This document shows positions 17,522-26,936 of a DNA stretch of 64,000 nt, piece by piece. Each line of letters starts with the position of its first letter. The stretch's first letter is position 1. The position numbers and the translations under genes were made by a program. The notes under the pieces are model-generated. The model did not search any database and was not told the DNA's origin. It saw only the letters and a program-made list of their open reading frames with translations. The stretch spans positions 124,001 through 188,000 of the forward strand of contig JACIZI010000002.1 in the NCBI GenBank assembly GCA_014359475.1. The letters run 5' to 3'. This stretch comes from Marinobacter sp. Lineage in GTDB: Bacteria; Pseudomonadota; Gammaproteobacteria; Pseudomonadales; Oleiphilaceae.

Positions 17522-20452
17522 TCAACCTGGCTGGTCCGGGCTGGACACTTCCACCCGGTTCCGGCCTTTCTGTTTGGCCCGGTACAGGGCCTTGTCGGCA
17601 CCCCGCAGATAACTTTCCGCCAGGTCGTCCGGGGCGGGAGTCCCCAGTGCCACGCCAATGCTGACGGTAAAGCGGATCTGCTGTCCTTCACAGTCAGTCA
17701 CTTTCTCTGCGACTGTGCGACGGAACTGCTCCAGTCGCTCGATCAGTTCGTCCGCCTCCTGATAGGTGGTGAGAATGATAAATTCTTCTCCCCCGAACCG
17801 GGCCAGTTCGTCCGTATCCCGTCGGAACATGGTGCGCATGGTATCCGCCAGGGTTTTCAGGCACTCATCCCCGGCCTGATGGCCGTAGGTGTCGTTGATG
17901 CCCTTGAAATGGTCCGCGTCCACCATGGCCAGGGCAAAGCCAGCCTTGTGCCGCTGGCACCACTGGAAGCTGCTGGCCAGCTGGCGGTCAAAGTAGCTGC
18001 GGTTGCCCAGTTGGGTCAGCTCATCAGTCACGCTCAGATGGGACAGTCTGGCGTTGGCCTGTGCCAGTTCGCTGTTGAGGCGGCCCAGCTTGCGGTTCCA
18101 GTAGAACAGCAATGCCAGTATCACTGCGGTGATCGCCAACATCAGCCACAGCAGGGTGTAGTCCTGGGCCTGGCGGACCTGCAGGGTACGCCACTGGGAC
18201 TCAATGCTGGCTCGCATTTGCTCGGGCATGGAGGCCACCAGCTTCTGCATGATGCCCAACAACATGGGCTCATCACTGCGTGTGGCTACCGCGAGGTTCC
18301 AGTCAAAGGGTGCCCGGCCAAGAATTTTCAGTTTATGCAGATCGAGTCTCTGCATGTAGTGACTGGCGGTGACCTGGGTCGTGAGAAAACCATCCAGCTC
18401 GCCGCTTGTCACCAGTTCCAGGCCCTCCATTTCATTCCGTACGGTTTGCAGGCGGATTTCCGGATAACGTGCTCTCATGAGATCAATAAAAGCAAAATCG
18501 TCGATTACGCCAAGGGCTTTGCCTTCAAGGCTGGTGAAATCTTCGAAAAACGGTGTTTCCAGGCGACCCAGTACGACCACCGGGAGCGTGAGATAAGGAA
18601 CGGTGAAGTTGAGGTAACTGAGCCGCTCCGGCGTTTTCATCGCCAGTGACAGCAGATCGCATTCCCGTTGCCGGATCTTTTCCAGGGAGGCCCGCCAGGT
18701 CCGGGTGGGCTGTGGCTCAAATCGTATCCCGGACTGCCCGGAAAAATAACGGAACACATCCCCGGAATAACCGGTATGCCGTCCGTTTTCATCCAGTCCT
18801 TCCATGGGCATGGAATCGGGGCTCAGGCAGACCCGTAGTTTATAGTCGTGTCGCTCGAGCCATTCCTGTTCGCCGGGGCTGAAGCTCAGATTGCGGGACT
18901 CTTCAGCTGTCCTGGCGCGGAAACTGCCCAGCCAGCGGTCTTCGATGCTACGCTTCTCGATCGGGCTGATGGCGGCCAGGGCCAGGTTCATGATGTTCCT
19001 CACCGGTTCCAGTTCGGGGTTCAGGCCGAAGCGCAGGTCTTCTCCCCTTACCTCGCCGTGGGTCAGTTCTCCGACTACCCGGATGCTCTGCAGGTTAAGG
19101 TCCCGGATCCAGTAGTTGCCGTTGGCCAGAGCAGCCAGTACCACATCGACTTCTCCGTCGGCAAGACCCTGGAACATGGCTTTCTGGCTGTCATAGGCGC
19201 GTACCTTGTCCAGCTGTTTGCGTACCGGTGATTCGTAATAGATGCCGGCTCCCAGACCGACCCGGTAGGGGGCCAGATCTGTCAGTTCCGAGAACGTTAT
19301 ATCCGGCCGGCTGGTGAAGGCCACTACCGGAATGGTGTGGTAGGGCTCGGTGAAACGGGTAAACCCGGCCCTTTCCGGGTTGAGTGACATATTGGCCATG
19401 ATGTCCAGCTCGCCACTGCGGAAGTCCGGGAACAAATTGGCCCAGCGGCCCGGCACCGGGATGAACTGCAGGCCTGTCAGGTCTGCGATACGATTGAGAA
19501 TATCCACTGTCAGTCCCTGGATCTGACCGTTGGCGAGGAAACTGAAAGGCGCATAGTCAGACATCACGCCCACCCGGAGCGGGCCGGTTTTCTGTACCAG
19601 CGCCTGCTGGTCGTCACTCAGGGCAAAGCTTCGGGTCTCGCCAGCCCGGGCACCGCCATATTCCCGCCAGCGCTGCAGCAATTCCCGGATACGTGGTTCG
19701 GGAACGGCCTCCAGTCCCTGCTGTAAACGCTGGAAAAGCTCCGGATTATCACGATGAACACCTACGCGAAAGTCTTCCCGTGACAACTTTCCCAGTGGTG
19801 CCGGGCCCAGAATATCCAGAAACCGGAAGCCGGCCCGGTTTGCGTAGTAATCCAGGGTCAGCTCCGGGCCGATAATGACATCCACCCAGCCGAAGGCCAG
19901 GGCTCGTACCAGGGCCGGGATGCTCTCATAGCTGCGGAAATCGATGTCGTTGCGAACCAGGTAGTCCATATAATAAATATTTTCCACGACACCCACTCGC
20001 ACGTGCTGTAGATCGTTCAGAGAGTTTATCCGGGGACGCGGTTTACCATTGTCGTACATCATGAAGGTCTGGCGGACGTGGTAAGGGCGCGTGAAGAGGA
20101 TAGAGCGTGCCCGGTCCTCCTGGTAGGAAATACCGTCGATGGCATCCAGCTCCCCGCTCATGAAAGCGCTGTAAATTTCCGGCCAGCTGCCGGCCCGGAA
20201 ACGGAAGGTGATGCCGGCGTGCCGGGCAACTTCCCGCAAAATATCGACAGAAAAACCGCTGGCGGTGCGCCCCTCCACATGGGAGTACGGCTGGTTGTCG
20301 GCCACAATGCCGATGCTGACTACTGGCTTGTCGGTTGGTTGTGCCTTCACTGCGAAAGGCAGCAGACTGCCTGTGAGCAGGACAAACGTCGCAAGCCATG
20401 AAAAAATAGCGCCCGGGCAGGCAAACCGTTTGTCGTTCGAGGCAGGACACAT
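17522..20452 (-). CDS. Membrane diguanylate cyclase with three periplasmic solute-binding domains
   Basis: A 976-residue protein from the ATG at 20452, which gives a good signal peptide (cleavage after V-K-A); longer in-frame starts bury it. Three tandem family-3 solute-binding (PBPb) domains fill the periplasmic part at about 43-280, 290-510 and 535-760. A transmembrane helix near 775-795 and a short coiled linker precede a GGDEF domain whose active site reads G-G-E-E-F (near 886), with the inhibitory R-x-x-D site (R-D-T-D) five residues before it. It should make c-di-GMP in response to periplasmic amino-acid-like ligands. Three binding domains resemble EvgS/BvgS-type sensors but with a cyclase output. 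The ligand is unknown. Confidence 0.9.
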   Translation of the reverse strand: MCPASNDKRFACPGAIFSWLATFVLLTGSLLPFAVKAQPTDKPVVSIGIVADNQPYSHVEGRTASGFSVDILREVARHAGITFRFRAGSWPEIYSAFMSGELDAIDGISYQEDRARSILFTRPYHVRQTFMMYDNGKPRPRINSLNDLQHVRVGVVENIYYMDYLVRNDIDFRSYESIPALVRALAFGWVDVIIGPELTLDYYANRAGFRFLDILGPAPLGKLSREDFRVGVHRDNPELFQRLQQGLEAVPEPRIRELLQRWREYGGARAGETRSFALSDDQQALVQKTGPLRVGVMSDYAPFSFLANGQIQGLTVDILNRIADLTGLQFIPVPGRWANLFPDFRSGELDIMANMSLNPERAGFTRFTEPYHTIPVVAFTSRPDITFSELTDLAPYRVGLGAGIYYESPVRKQLDKVRAYDSQKAMFQGLADGEVDVVLAALANGNYWIRDLNLQSIRVVGELTHGEVRGEDLRFGLNPELEPVRNIMNLALAAISPIEKRSIEDRWLGSFRARTAEESRNLSFSPGEQEWLERHDYKLRVCLSPDSMPMEGLDENGRHTGYSGDVFRYFSGQSGIRFEPQPTRTWRASLEKIRQRECDLLSLAMKTPERLSYLNFTVPYLTLPVVVLGRLETPFFEDFTSLEGKALGVIDDFAFIDLMRARYPEIRLQTVRNEMEGLELVTSGELDGFLTTQVTASHYMQRLDLHKLKILGRAPFDWNLAVATRSDEPMLLGIMQKLVASMPEQMRASIESQWRTLQVRQAQDYTLLWLMLAITAVILALLFYWNRKLGRLNSELAQANARLSHLSVTDELTQLGNRSYFDRQLASSFQWCQRHKAGFALAMVDADHFKGINDTYGHQAGDECLKTLADTMRTMFRRDTDELARFGGEEFIILTTYQEADELIERLEQFRRTVAEKVTDCEGQQIRFTVSIGVALGTPAPDDLAESYLRGADKALYRAKQKGRNRVEVSSPDQPG

Positions 20453-20539
20453 GAATAATTCTGGACTCCCTGTCTTGGTGTTCAGTGAGTTTAGCCGGCG
20501 GTTGGCAGTTTGCATAATCCGGACACAGAAAGGAGCAGA

Positions 20540-21358
20540 ATGGGTATGAAGCAGCAGACAGGTGATCAGGGCAGCCCCGCAGCGATTGACTGGCACACCA
20601 CCCATGCCGCCGTCTGGCGCCGGCACCGTTCGGGGCTGCGGGCGGTGCGGCGGCTGGACCCGATCAGCTGGGATAATCTGACCGGAATCGACCGCCAGCA
20701 GGAGGCGCTGGCGGAGAATACCGAGCGCTTTCTGGCGGGCCAGCCTTCCAACAACGCGCTTTTGTGGGGTTCCCGGGGTACCGGCAAGTCGTCACTGATC
20801 AAGGCATTGCTGAACCGCTACAGCGACCGGCGTTTGCGAATGATCGAGGTGGACAAGGATGATCTGGTGAACCTTCCGGAAATCGTGGATGAGATTGAGC
20901 ACCTGGACTGGCGCTTTGTGATTTACTGCGATGATTTGTCCTTCGACGTGGGGGAGTCTGGCTACAAGGCCCTCAAGAGTGTGCTGGAAGGTTCCCTGGA
21001 ACTGCCGCCGGAAAATGTGCGGGTCTATGCTACCTCCAATCGCCGGCACCTGATGCCGGAATACATGGATGACAATGTGCACAGTGAGGTACGTGGTGGT
21101 GAGCTGCATCCGGCGGAGGCCATCGAGGAACAGGTATCCCTGGCGGACCGTTTTGGCCTGCAACTGTCCTTTTACCCGTTTGCCCAGGATGTTTACCTGC
21201 AGGCGGTGGACCGCTGGTTCCCCGATGTGGCGGATCGCGAGGAACTGCACATTCAGGCCATTCGCTTTGCCACTGGCCGGGGTGTGCGCAACGGGCGCAC
21301 GGCGCAGCAGTTCTATCGCCAGTTCAGTGGCCGCTTTCCGGATGCCGGGGAAGGGTGA
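20540..21358 (+). CDS. DUF815-family AAA ATP-binding protein
   Basis: A 272-residue P-loop ATPase of the DUF815 family. Visible features are a Walker A (G-S-R-G-T-G-K-S-S), a Walker B-like Y-C-D-D-L-S-F, and a sensor region Y-A-T-S-N-R-R-H-L. The AAGGAG ribosome site allows either the ATG at 20540 or one six bases later. The cellular role of the family is not established. It diverges from the triple-domain cyclase and its 3' end overlaps the convergent sortase-system kinase by 35 bases. I see nothing to link it functionally to either neighbour. Confidence 0.85.
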   Translation: MGMKQQTGDQGSPAAIDWHTTHAAVWRRHRSGLRAVRRLDPISWDNLTGIDRQQEALAENTERFLAGQPSNNALLWGSRGTGKSSLIKALLNRYSDRRLRMIEVDKDDLVNLPEIVDEIEHLDWRFVIYCDDLSFDVGESGYKALKSVLEGSLELPPENVRVYATSNRRHLMPEYMDDNVHSEVRGGELHPAEAIEEQVSLADRFGLQLSFYPFAQDVYLQAVDRWFPDVADREELHIQAIRFATGRGVRNGRTAQQFYRQFSGRFPDAGEG

Positions 21359-23330
21359 CGGTAAACCGCACACCCTGCAGCGGTGTGCCGACATTGTCTG
21401 CAGTCACTGTGCCCCGGTGGTGGCCGGCAATCAGTCGCACAATCAGCAGCCCCTGACCCAGGTGCCCCTCGGCAGCCGGCGCCCGGACGGTCACAAAGGG
21501 GCTGAAAATATCACTGGCCAGTTGCTCCGGCAGTTGTGAGCCCTCGTTGGTTACGGATAGCAGGAGCTGGTTATCCAGGGACTCCAGCGACACGATAATC
21601 TGTCCGCCTGCCGGAGTGAAATCCCGGGCGTTGTCCACCAGCTTGTCCAGCATCTGTACCAGCAACTCCGGCGAACCGGTCATCGGGCATCCGGATGCAG
21701 GCCCCAGGTAGCGGATGACATGGTCCGGATCGAGGGTCTGGTACGCCTGAGTGGCTTCTGCCAGCACCGGGGCCAGCTCGAAGGCTTCGTGTTCTGCCTG
21801 TTCCAGACTCTGCTCCAGCCGGCTGGCTTCGCTCATACCGTGGATGATGCGGCTCAGCCGCTGGGTGGCGGTGCGGGCCCTGGTCAGGTAGTTGTCCCGC
21901 TCTTGGTCACTGGCGGCGTGGGGCAGATTGTCCAGGGAGGAGCGCACCACCGCCACCGGGGTTTTCAGTTCGTGGGCCAGGCGGCGGGAAAAACTCTCCA
22001 GATAGCGGGTATAGCCTTCCAGTCGCTCGGTCATGTGGGAAAAGCGCCGGGACAGGTCGCCGATCTCGTCCCTTGCACGGGATGGCGGTAGTGGCGCGAG
22101 TATACGCCCCTCCGGATCCACGCTTTGATCGATGGCTTTCTGCAGCCGGGTGATGCGCAGCGACAGCCAGCTGGCATACCCCAGCAGCACCAGCATCAGG
22201 CCCACAATCAGCAAGGTGCTGCGGGAAATGACCGAGCCCAGGGTGTTGCCGGACAGGGCCAGAATACGATCCAGGGACTGTAGCAGAATCAGGCTGCGGC
22301 CTTCCCCCAGCGGCTGTTCTACCATCAGGTAACGGTCGCCGTCCGGCAGGCGCACCAGGTGCTGGTCCGGTAGCTTTGACGTTGGCAGCTGGCGGTTGAT
22401 GGCCGGCAGTTCGACGGGTTCCGGCTGGAAGGCGCGGACCAGGCCACGCAGGCCGTTGAGGATGATTCGGTCAACAATTTCCACGGCGCTCAGACTGTCA
22501 AAGTCGTCTGCACGGGTATCTGTCTCATGCCGGGCTATGGCCAGCAGCCAGCCGCCGTTGTCCAGAATCCGGGCCTGCTGACCGGCAAACAGCAGAGGAT
22601 GGAGTTGTTGTTCCAGGTCAGGCAGGCGGCTGAGCAGGTGCCCTGCCACCATCGGTGGGGTACCCGTAGGTGCACTGTTGAGCAGACCGAATTGCAGCAA
22701 GCTGCCTGTGTCTGGCCTTGGCAGGGTCAGCTCCAGGCGATAGCCATAGCCCCGGTTCTGCCAGTAGCCGGTGGCTTGTGTGTCTTGCCGGGGGGTGCGA
22801 CCGGTGGTGAGGCTGTCCATCCGGCCCTGACCGGTGGTACGGAATATCCGCTCGGTGGATTCCCCGTTGCGCACCCAGCGCAGGCTCAGGTAATCGTAGG
22901 GCCGGTCGGGCAGGGAGGGGTGGTAGAGAGCCTGGGGGTTGCGGGGGATGCGTAGCTGCAGATACAGCTTCTGTTCCGTGGCAGAGGCCTGCCAGCGAAA
23001 CCCTTCGGCGGTGGTCTCTCCGGGTTGCCGGGGATGCCAGTCTTCCTGCCCCGATTCCTCGTCATAACCCGGCCAGTCGGAACCATAGCCGTCCAGATTC
23101 GGGGGCTTGCTGACCGTCTGGGCATAAATCACCGGCGCATTGTCCGGTAGTGGGGGCTGGTCGCTGAGCAGTGGGCCGAGCAGCCGTTCGAGCCGTCTTC
23201 CCTGTTCTGCCAGCTGCTCCCGGGCCTGACCCCGCAGCGCCTCATCCAGCTCAATCACGAACTGCAGGCCCGCCCAGGGAATCAGCAACATCAGCAGGCC
23301 GGTCAGCAGTAACTGGCGTTTCAGGGTCAA
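21324..23330 (-). CDS. pdsS: Sensor histidine kinase of the proteobacterial dedicated sortase system
   Basis: A 668-residue membrane kinase: transmembrane helix 7-27, a large periplasmic domain of about 340 residues with many aromatic residues, a second helix near 374-394, HAMP, then HisKA with the phosphoacceptor in R-R-L-A-H-E-L-K-T-P (His near 453) and an HATPase domain (D-N-A-R-D-F-T, G-Q-G-L-L-I-V). The start lies three bases after the stop of the response regulator, so the two are co-transcribed. Large-periplasmic-domain kinases next to a class of Gram-negative sortase are a recognised subfamily (the dedicated sortase system kinase). The stimulus is unknown; presumably it senses an envelope state. 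Confidence 0.88.
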   Translation of the reverse strand: MTLKRQLLLTGLLMLLIPWAGLQFVIELDEALRGQAREQLAEQGRRLERLLGPLLSDQPPLPDNAPVIYAQTVSKPPNLDGYGSDWPGYDEESGQEDWHPRQPGETTAEGFRWQASATEQKLYLQLRIPRNPQALYHPSLPDRPYDYLSLRWVRNGESTERIFRTTGQGRMDSLTTGRTPRQDTQATGYWQNRGYGYRLELTLPRPDTGSLLQFGLLNSAPTGTPPMVAGHLLSRLPDLEQQLHPLLFAGQQARILDNGGWLLAIARHETDTRADDFDSLSAVEIVDRIILNGLRGLVRAFQPEPVELPAINRQLPTSKLPDQHLVRLPDGDRYLMVEQPLGEGRSLILLQSLDRILALSGNTLGSVISRSTLLIVGLMLVLLGYASWLSLRITRLQKAIDQSVDPEGRILAPLPPSRARDEIGDLSRRFSHMTERLEGYTRYLESFSRRLAHELKTPVAVVRSSLDNLPHAASDQERDNYLTRARTATQRLSRIIHGMSEASRLEQSLEQAEHEAFELAPVLAEATQAYQTLDPDHVIRYLGPASGCPMTGSPELLVQMLDKLVDNARDFTPAGGQIIVSLESLDNQLLLSVTNEGSQLPEQLASDIFSPFVTVRAPAAEGHLGQGLLIVRLIAGHHRGTVTADNVGTPLQGVRFTVTLPRHPESGH

Positions 23331-23333
23331 GGC

Positions 23334-24035
23334 TTACACCTCATGGGCGTTCCAGCGATAACCCATGCCATAGGCGGTCTGGATGGCATCGAACTGCGGG
23401 TCCAGTTGCTGGAACTTGCGCCTGAGCCGTTTGATATGGGAGGTCACCGTGTTGGGATCCAGCACCGTATTGGCGGCCGTCATCAGTTGGTCTCTGTCCC
23501 GTACATGGCCGGGGTGTTGACTGAGGGAATGCAGCATCCAGAACTCGGTAACCGTCAGGTCCACCGGCTGGCCGCGCCAGTGGGCGGTCATGCGGTCCAT
23601 GTTCAGAATCAGATCGCCCCGTTCGATCACCTGGTCCGGTTGCTGGAGGGTCTCGGCCCAGGCATCGGCCCGGCGCAGCAGGGCAGTAATCCGGGCCAGC
23701 AGGTGATCCAGGCTCATGTCCTTGGTGACATAGTCATCGGCACCCAGCCGCAGCCCGTGGACCGAGTCGATGTCACTGTCCCGGGCGGTCAGGAATATGA
23801 TCGGCAGGGTCGCGGAGCGCTGGCGCAGGCTGGCGCAAAGCTCGAAGCCACCTTCCGGTTCGTCTCCCAGCCCCACATCAATAATCGCCAGGTCCGGCAG
23901 GGCATGTTGCAGGGCGGTCATCGCCGAGGCCCGGTCGCTGTAGGCGGACACCCGGTAACCGCGTCGCTCGAAGGCATCCCGGTAATTTTCCCGGATGCCC
24001 GGTTCGTCTTCCACCAGAACAAGGTGCCGTTTCAT
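23334..24035 (-). CDS. pdsR: Response regulator of the proteobacterial dedicated sortase system (OmpR type)
   Basis: A 233-residue regulator with a receiver domain (acidic V-E-D-E near 8-11, phosphoacceptor Asp53 in I-I-D-V-G, Lys in Y-V-T-K-D) and a C-terminal winged-helix DNA-binding domain (V-T-E-F-W-M-L-H, then H-I-K-R-L-R-R-K-F). The frame is open to an ATG 45 bases upstream, but the family normally begins M-K-R-H-L-x-L-V-E-D-E, so the ATG at 24035 is chosen; neither start has a strong ribosome site. It is divergent from the sortase-target gene, with about 185 bases between them where its binding sites would be expected. Confidence 0.88.
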   Translation of the reverse strand: MKRHLVLVEDEPGIRENYRDAFERRGYRVSAYSDRASAMTALQHALPDLAIIDVGLGDEPEGGFELCASLRQRSATLPIIFLTARDSDIDSVHGLRLGADDYVTKDMSLDHLLARITALLRRADAWAETLQQPDQVIERGDLILNMDRMTAHWRGQPVDLTVTEFWMLHSLSQHPGHVRDRDQLMTAANTVLDPNTVTSHIKRLRRKFQQLDPQFDAIQTAYGMGYRWNAHEV

Positions 24036-24174
24036 GGTTTGTCCGTTTGCCCGTTTTGCGAATGAATGGTCGGGTTCCATTTAATCACGGCAGGCCCTGA
24101 TAACAAGGGGTTGCCATAATTCATCATCTTTTTGCTGCGGAATACCCGGTTTGCGACACCGGATTGCCCTTTCC

Positions 24175-24203
24175 GGGGAGTGAAATAGGCACAAAACCTC
24201 CCC
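24175..24203. promoter_or_regulatory. Inverted repeat in the leader of the sortase-target gene
   Basis: GGGGAG and CTCCCC arms, each extended outward by TTC/GAA with one bulged base, lie 17 bases before the ATG and just before the AAGGA ribosome site, in the divergent region between response regulator and sortase target. It may be an mRNA hairpin or an operator. This is a low-confidence regulatory candidate. Confidence 0.35.
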
Positions 24204-24219
24204 GAAGAAGGAATCTGTT

Positions 24220-26310
24220 ATGCAAAGCCGCGCTGCTGTTTCTACCTCACTTCAGTTGCTCTGTCCTGCACGTATCATTCGGTTTATGGAAGGTGTCAGT
24301 CTGTGGCTCGCATTCCTCCTGATGTTGTCGACCCATTCCCTGATGGCCGACGCGAGTGAAGCCGAAGTCACTGGCGGTCAGTTTCACTTTGTGGACCAGC
24401 AGGGTGCCTGGCAGGAACCGGCGACCCTGCTGAATGCCGACTACCAGGTAACGGTCAGTGGCCTGATTGCCACCACCCGGCTGCGCCAGACGTTCCGCAA
24501 CACCTCGCAGCAATGGCGGGAAGGGGTGTTCACTTTTCCCTTGCCGGAGCAGGCCGGTGTGCATGCCCTGACCATGGAGGCGGGGGAGCGTCGTATCGAA
24601 GGGCGGATTGCGGAGCGACAGCAGGCCCGGCAGCGTTATGAAAAGGCAAAGGAAGAAGGCCGCCAGGCGGCGCGGCTGGATCAGCAGCGGCCCAATCTGT
24701 TCAGCACTCATCTGGCCAATATCCCGCCCGGCGAGTCGATTACGGTAGAGCTGCAATACCAGCAGCCGGTGCAGTACCGGTATGGCGAGTTCGAGCTGCG
24801 CCTGCCCACCACCCTGACCCCCCGGTACATGCCTGGTGTGCCCTTGCCGGTGCCGGAGTCCGAAGAATGGCTGGCGGGCTGGGCGTTGCCGACCTCTCAG
24901 GTCTCCGATGCGCAGCGGATCAGTCCGTTCACGGTAGCCAGGGGAGATGTGCACCCCGACAGTCACCGGGCCTCGGTCAATGTCGATATTGATGCCGGGC
25001 TGCCGGTGGCCAGTGTGTCCAGCCCCAGTCACCGGGTTTCCGGCATCCGGGACGGTGATCGGGTTACGGTGACCCCCGACAATGGGCGGATTGTGATGGA
25101 CCGGGACCTGGTGTTGCGCTGGCGACCAGTGCGAGGGCAGGAACCCTCGGCAGCGGTCTTCCATGAGCAGTTCCAGGGGGAGGATTATCTGCTGGCCATG
25201 TTGGTGCCGGGCCTGAGCCAGAATCGTGATTTCCCCCGGGAACTGATTTTTGTGCTGGATTCCTCCGGGTCGATGGCGGGTGAGTCTATCCGCCAGGCGC
25301 GCCAGGCATTGCTGTACGGACTGGAAACCCTGCGCCCCGGCGACCGCTTCAATGTGCTGCAATTCAACAGCCAGACCGGTTCACTCTACCCTCGTCCGGT
25401 CGCCGTCAATGCGCACAATCTGTCCCGGGCCAGACAGTATGTCCGTGAGGTGACCGCAGGCGGCGGAACGGAAATGGCGCAGGCGCTGACCAGGGCACTG
25501 GATCACCAGAACCAGATCCCCGGGGGGTTTGTCCGCCAGGTGGTGTTTATCACGGATGGTGCAGTCGGAAACGAGGAAGCACTGTTCGGGGTGATCCGCC
25601 GGCAGTTGGGTGACAGCCGTTTGTTTACCGTGGGTATCGGATCCGCCCCCAATATGCACTTCATGCGGGATGCGGCCCGCCATGGTCGCGGCAGTTACAC
25701 CACAGTTCAGGACAGCAGCGATATTGCCGGGACACTGGAGAGTCTGTTCCGGAAAATGCAGGCACCGGTGCTGGCGGATATACGCAGCCGCTGGCCAGTG
25801 GCGGATGTTCAGCCCCTGCCGGAGCCCGTGCCCGATCTGTTCCGCTCCGAGCCGCTGGTGCAGGTGGTCAGGGGGCAGCCTGCCGAGGGTGATGCCGTCT
25901 TCTCTGGTACCCGCCCGGACGGCAGTCGCTGGTCCCGGTCCCTTGCGCTGGGCAGTGCCGTGGCGGGGACCGGCCTGCACCGGCTGTGGGCGAAGCAGCG
26001 AATCGAACGGCTGGAGGATCGCCGTGAGTCGCAGTCAGAAGATACGGTGCGCAAGTTGGTGACCGATTTGTCTGTAAAGCACCAGTTGTTGACTCCTTAC
26101 ACCAGTTTTCTGGCCATTGACCAAACACCCCGCCGACCTGCGAGCGAGTCGCTGACTGATGAGGCCATTCCGGTGCTGCAGCCTGCCGGCAGTAAGGCCT
26201 CCATGCTGCGATATCCCCGGACTGCGACGCTCTCGCCCCTGTTGCTGGTTCTGGGCTTGATGAGCCTGATGTTCACCCTGTGCCTTTACCTGCTGCGGAG
26301 GTTCGGATGA
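24220..26310 (+). CDS. Marine proteobacterial sortase target protein (VIT + VWA domains)
   Basis: A 696-residue surface/envelope protein. After an extended signal region (hydrophobic core near 30-45) come a VIT domain (about 55-180, with a basic Q-Q-A-R-Q-R-Y-E-K segment) and a von Willebrand A domain with an intact metal site (D-S-S-G-S at 347-351, later G-G-G-T and I-T-D-G). At the C-terminus a sorting signal is followed by a hydrophobic helix and R-R-F-G. The sorting motif reads Y-P-R-T-A (665-669), a variant of the L-P-x-T-A/G consensus. This family usually has one member per genome, next to its own sortase. The stop overlaps the sortase ATG (ATGA). Confidence 0.93.
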   Translation: MQSRAAVSTSLQLLCPARIIRFMEGVSLWLAFLLMLSTHSLMADASEAEVTGGQFHFVDQQGAWQEPATLLNADYQVTVSGLIATTRLRQTFRNTSQQWREGVFTFPLPEQAGVHALTMEAGERRIEGRIAERQQARQRYEKAKEEGRQAARLDQQRPNLFSTHLANIPPGESITVELQYQQPVQYRYGEFELRLPTTLTPRYMPGVPLPVPESEEWLAGWALPTSQVSDAQRISPFTVARGDVHPDSHRASVNVDIDAGLPVASVSSPSHRVSGIRDGDRVTVTPDNGRIVMDRDLVLRWRPVRGQEPSAAVFHEQFQGEDYLLAMLVPGLSQNRDFPRELIFVLDSSGSMAGESIRQARQALLYGLETLRPGDRFNVLQFNSQTGSLYPRPVAVNAHNLSRARQYVREVTAGGGTEMAQALTRALDHQNQIPGGFVRQVVFITDGAVGNEEALFGVIRRQLGDSRLFTVGIGSAPNMHFMRDAARHGRGSYTTVQDSSDIAGTLESLFRKMQAPVLADIRSRWPVADVQPLPEPVPDLFRSEPLVQVVRGQPAEGDAVFSGTRPDGSRWSRSLALGSAVAGTGLHRLWAKQRIERLEDRRESQSEDTVRKLVTDLSVKHQLLTPYTSFLAIDQTPRRPASESLTDEAIPVLQPAGSKASMLRYPRTATLSPLLLVLGLMSLMFTLCLYLLRRFG

Positions 26311-26891
26311 TTTCCCGGCTGCTGTTACTGCTCAGTTCTACCACTGCGGTCTTGCTGGTTGCGGGTTTATGGATTCCTTTCAAGGCACTGCTGGCCCAGG
26401 AGCTGCTGGAGTTGGCCTGGGCTGAAAGCCGTGCCCGCCAGACCGAGGTGAAGCCCTGGCCCTGGGCGGATACCTGGCCGGTGGCACGTTTGTCGTTTCC
26501 GGGGGAGGCCGGTTCCGTTATCGTGCTCCAGGGCGCTCACGGTGAGAGTCTGGCGTTCGGGCCGGGCCGGCTTGTCGGAGGAAGCTCCGTTACTGACCCT
26601 GTGGTCATTGCCGGTCACCGGGATACCCATTTTGCCAGACTGGCGGACCTGGAGGCTGGTAGCCGGTTGCAGGTGACTTATCGTACCGGTGAACCTGTCA
26701 GCTACCGGGTCAGGCTCAGCCGGGTGGTCGACAGCCGGCGGGAAATGATTGATCTCACCCGCCTGCCGCCCGGCTCCCTGATGCTGGTGACCTGCTATCC
26801 GTTCGATACCCTCGATGCCGGCGGTCCGCTGCGATATGTGGTTGAAGCTGAGCCTGAATTTGCTCTGGCGGAGCCTGTTGCCAGCCGCTGA
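26307..26891 (+). CDS. Class GN (marine proteobacterial type) sortase
   Basis: A 194-residue membrane-anchored transpeptidase with an N-terminal helix (about 4-25) and the sortase fold. The catalytic residues are visible: His104 in I-A-G-H-R-D-T-H-F, Cys163 in L-V-T-C-Y-P-F and Arg176 in G-P-L-R-Y. It should cleave the Y-P-R-T-A motif of the protein encoded immediately upstream and join it to an unknown nucleophile. It is translationally coupled to that gene by a four-base overlap. An earlier in-frame ATG would add nine residues but has no ribosome site. Sortases are rare in Gram-negative bacteria, and this one belongs to the dedicated one-target type. Confidence 0.94.
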   Translation: MISRLLLLLSSTTAVLLVAGLWIPFKALLAQELLELAWAESRARQTEVKPWPWADTWPVARLSFPGEAGSVIVLQGAHGESLAFGPGRLVGGSSVTDPVVIAGHRDTHFARLADLEAGSRLQVTYRTGEPVSYRVRLSRVVDSRREMIDLTRLPPGSLMLVTCYPFDTLDAGGPLRYVVEAEPEFALAEPVASR

Positions 26892-26936
26892 TATGGCTTA
26901 CACTTCGGTGCTGTAGTCATTCAGGATTTGCAACTA

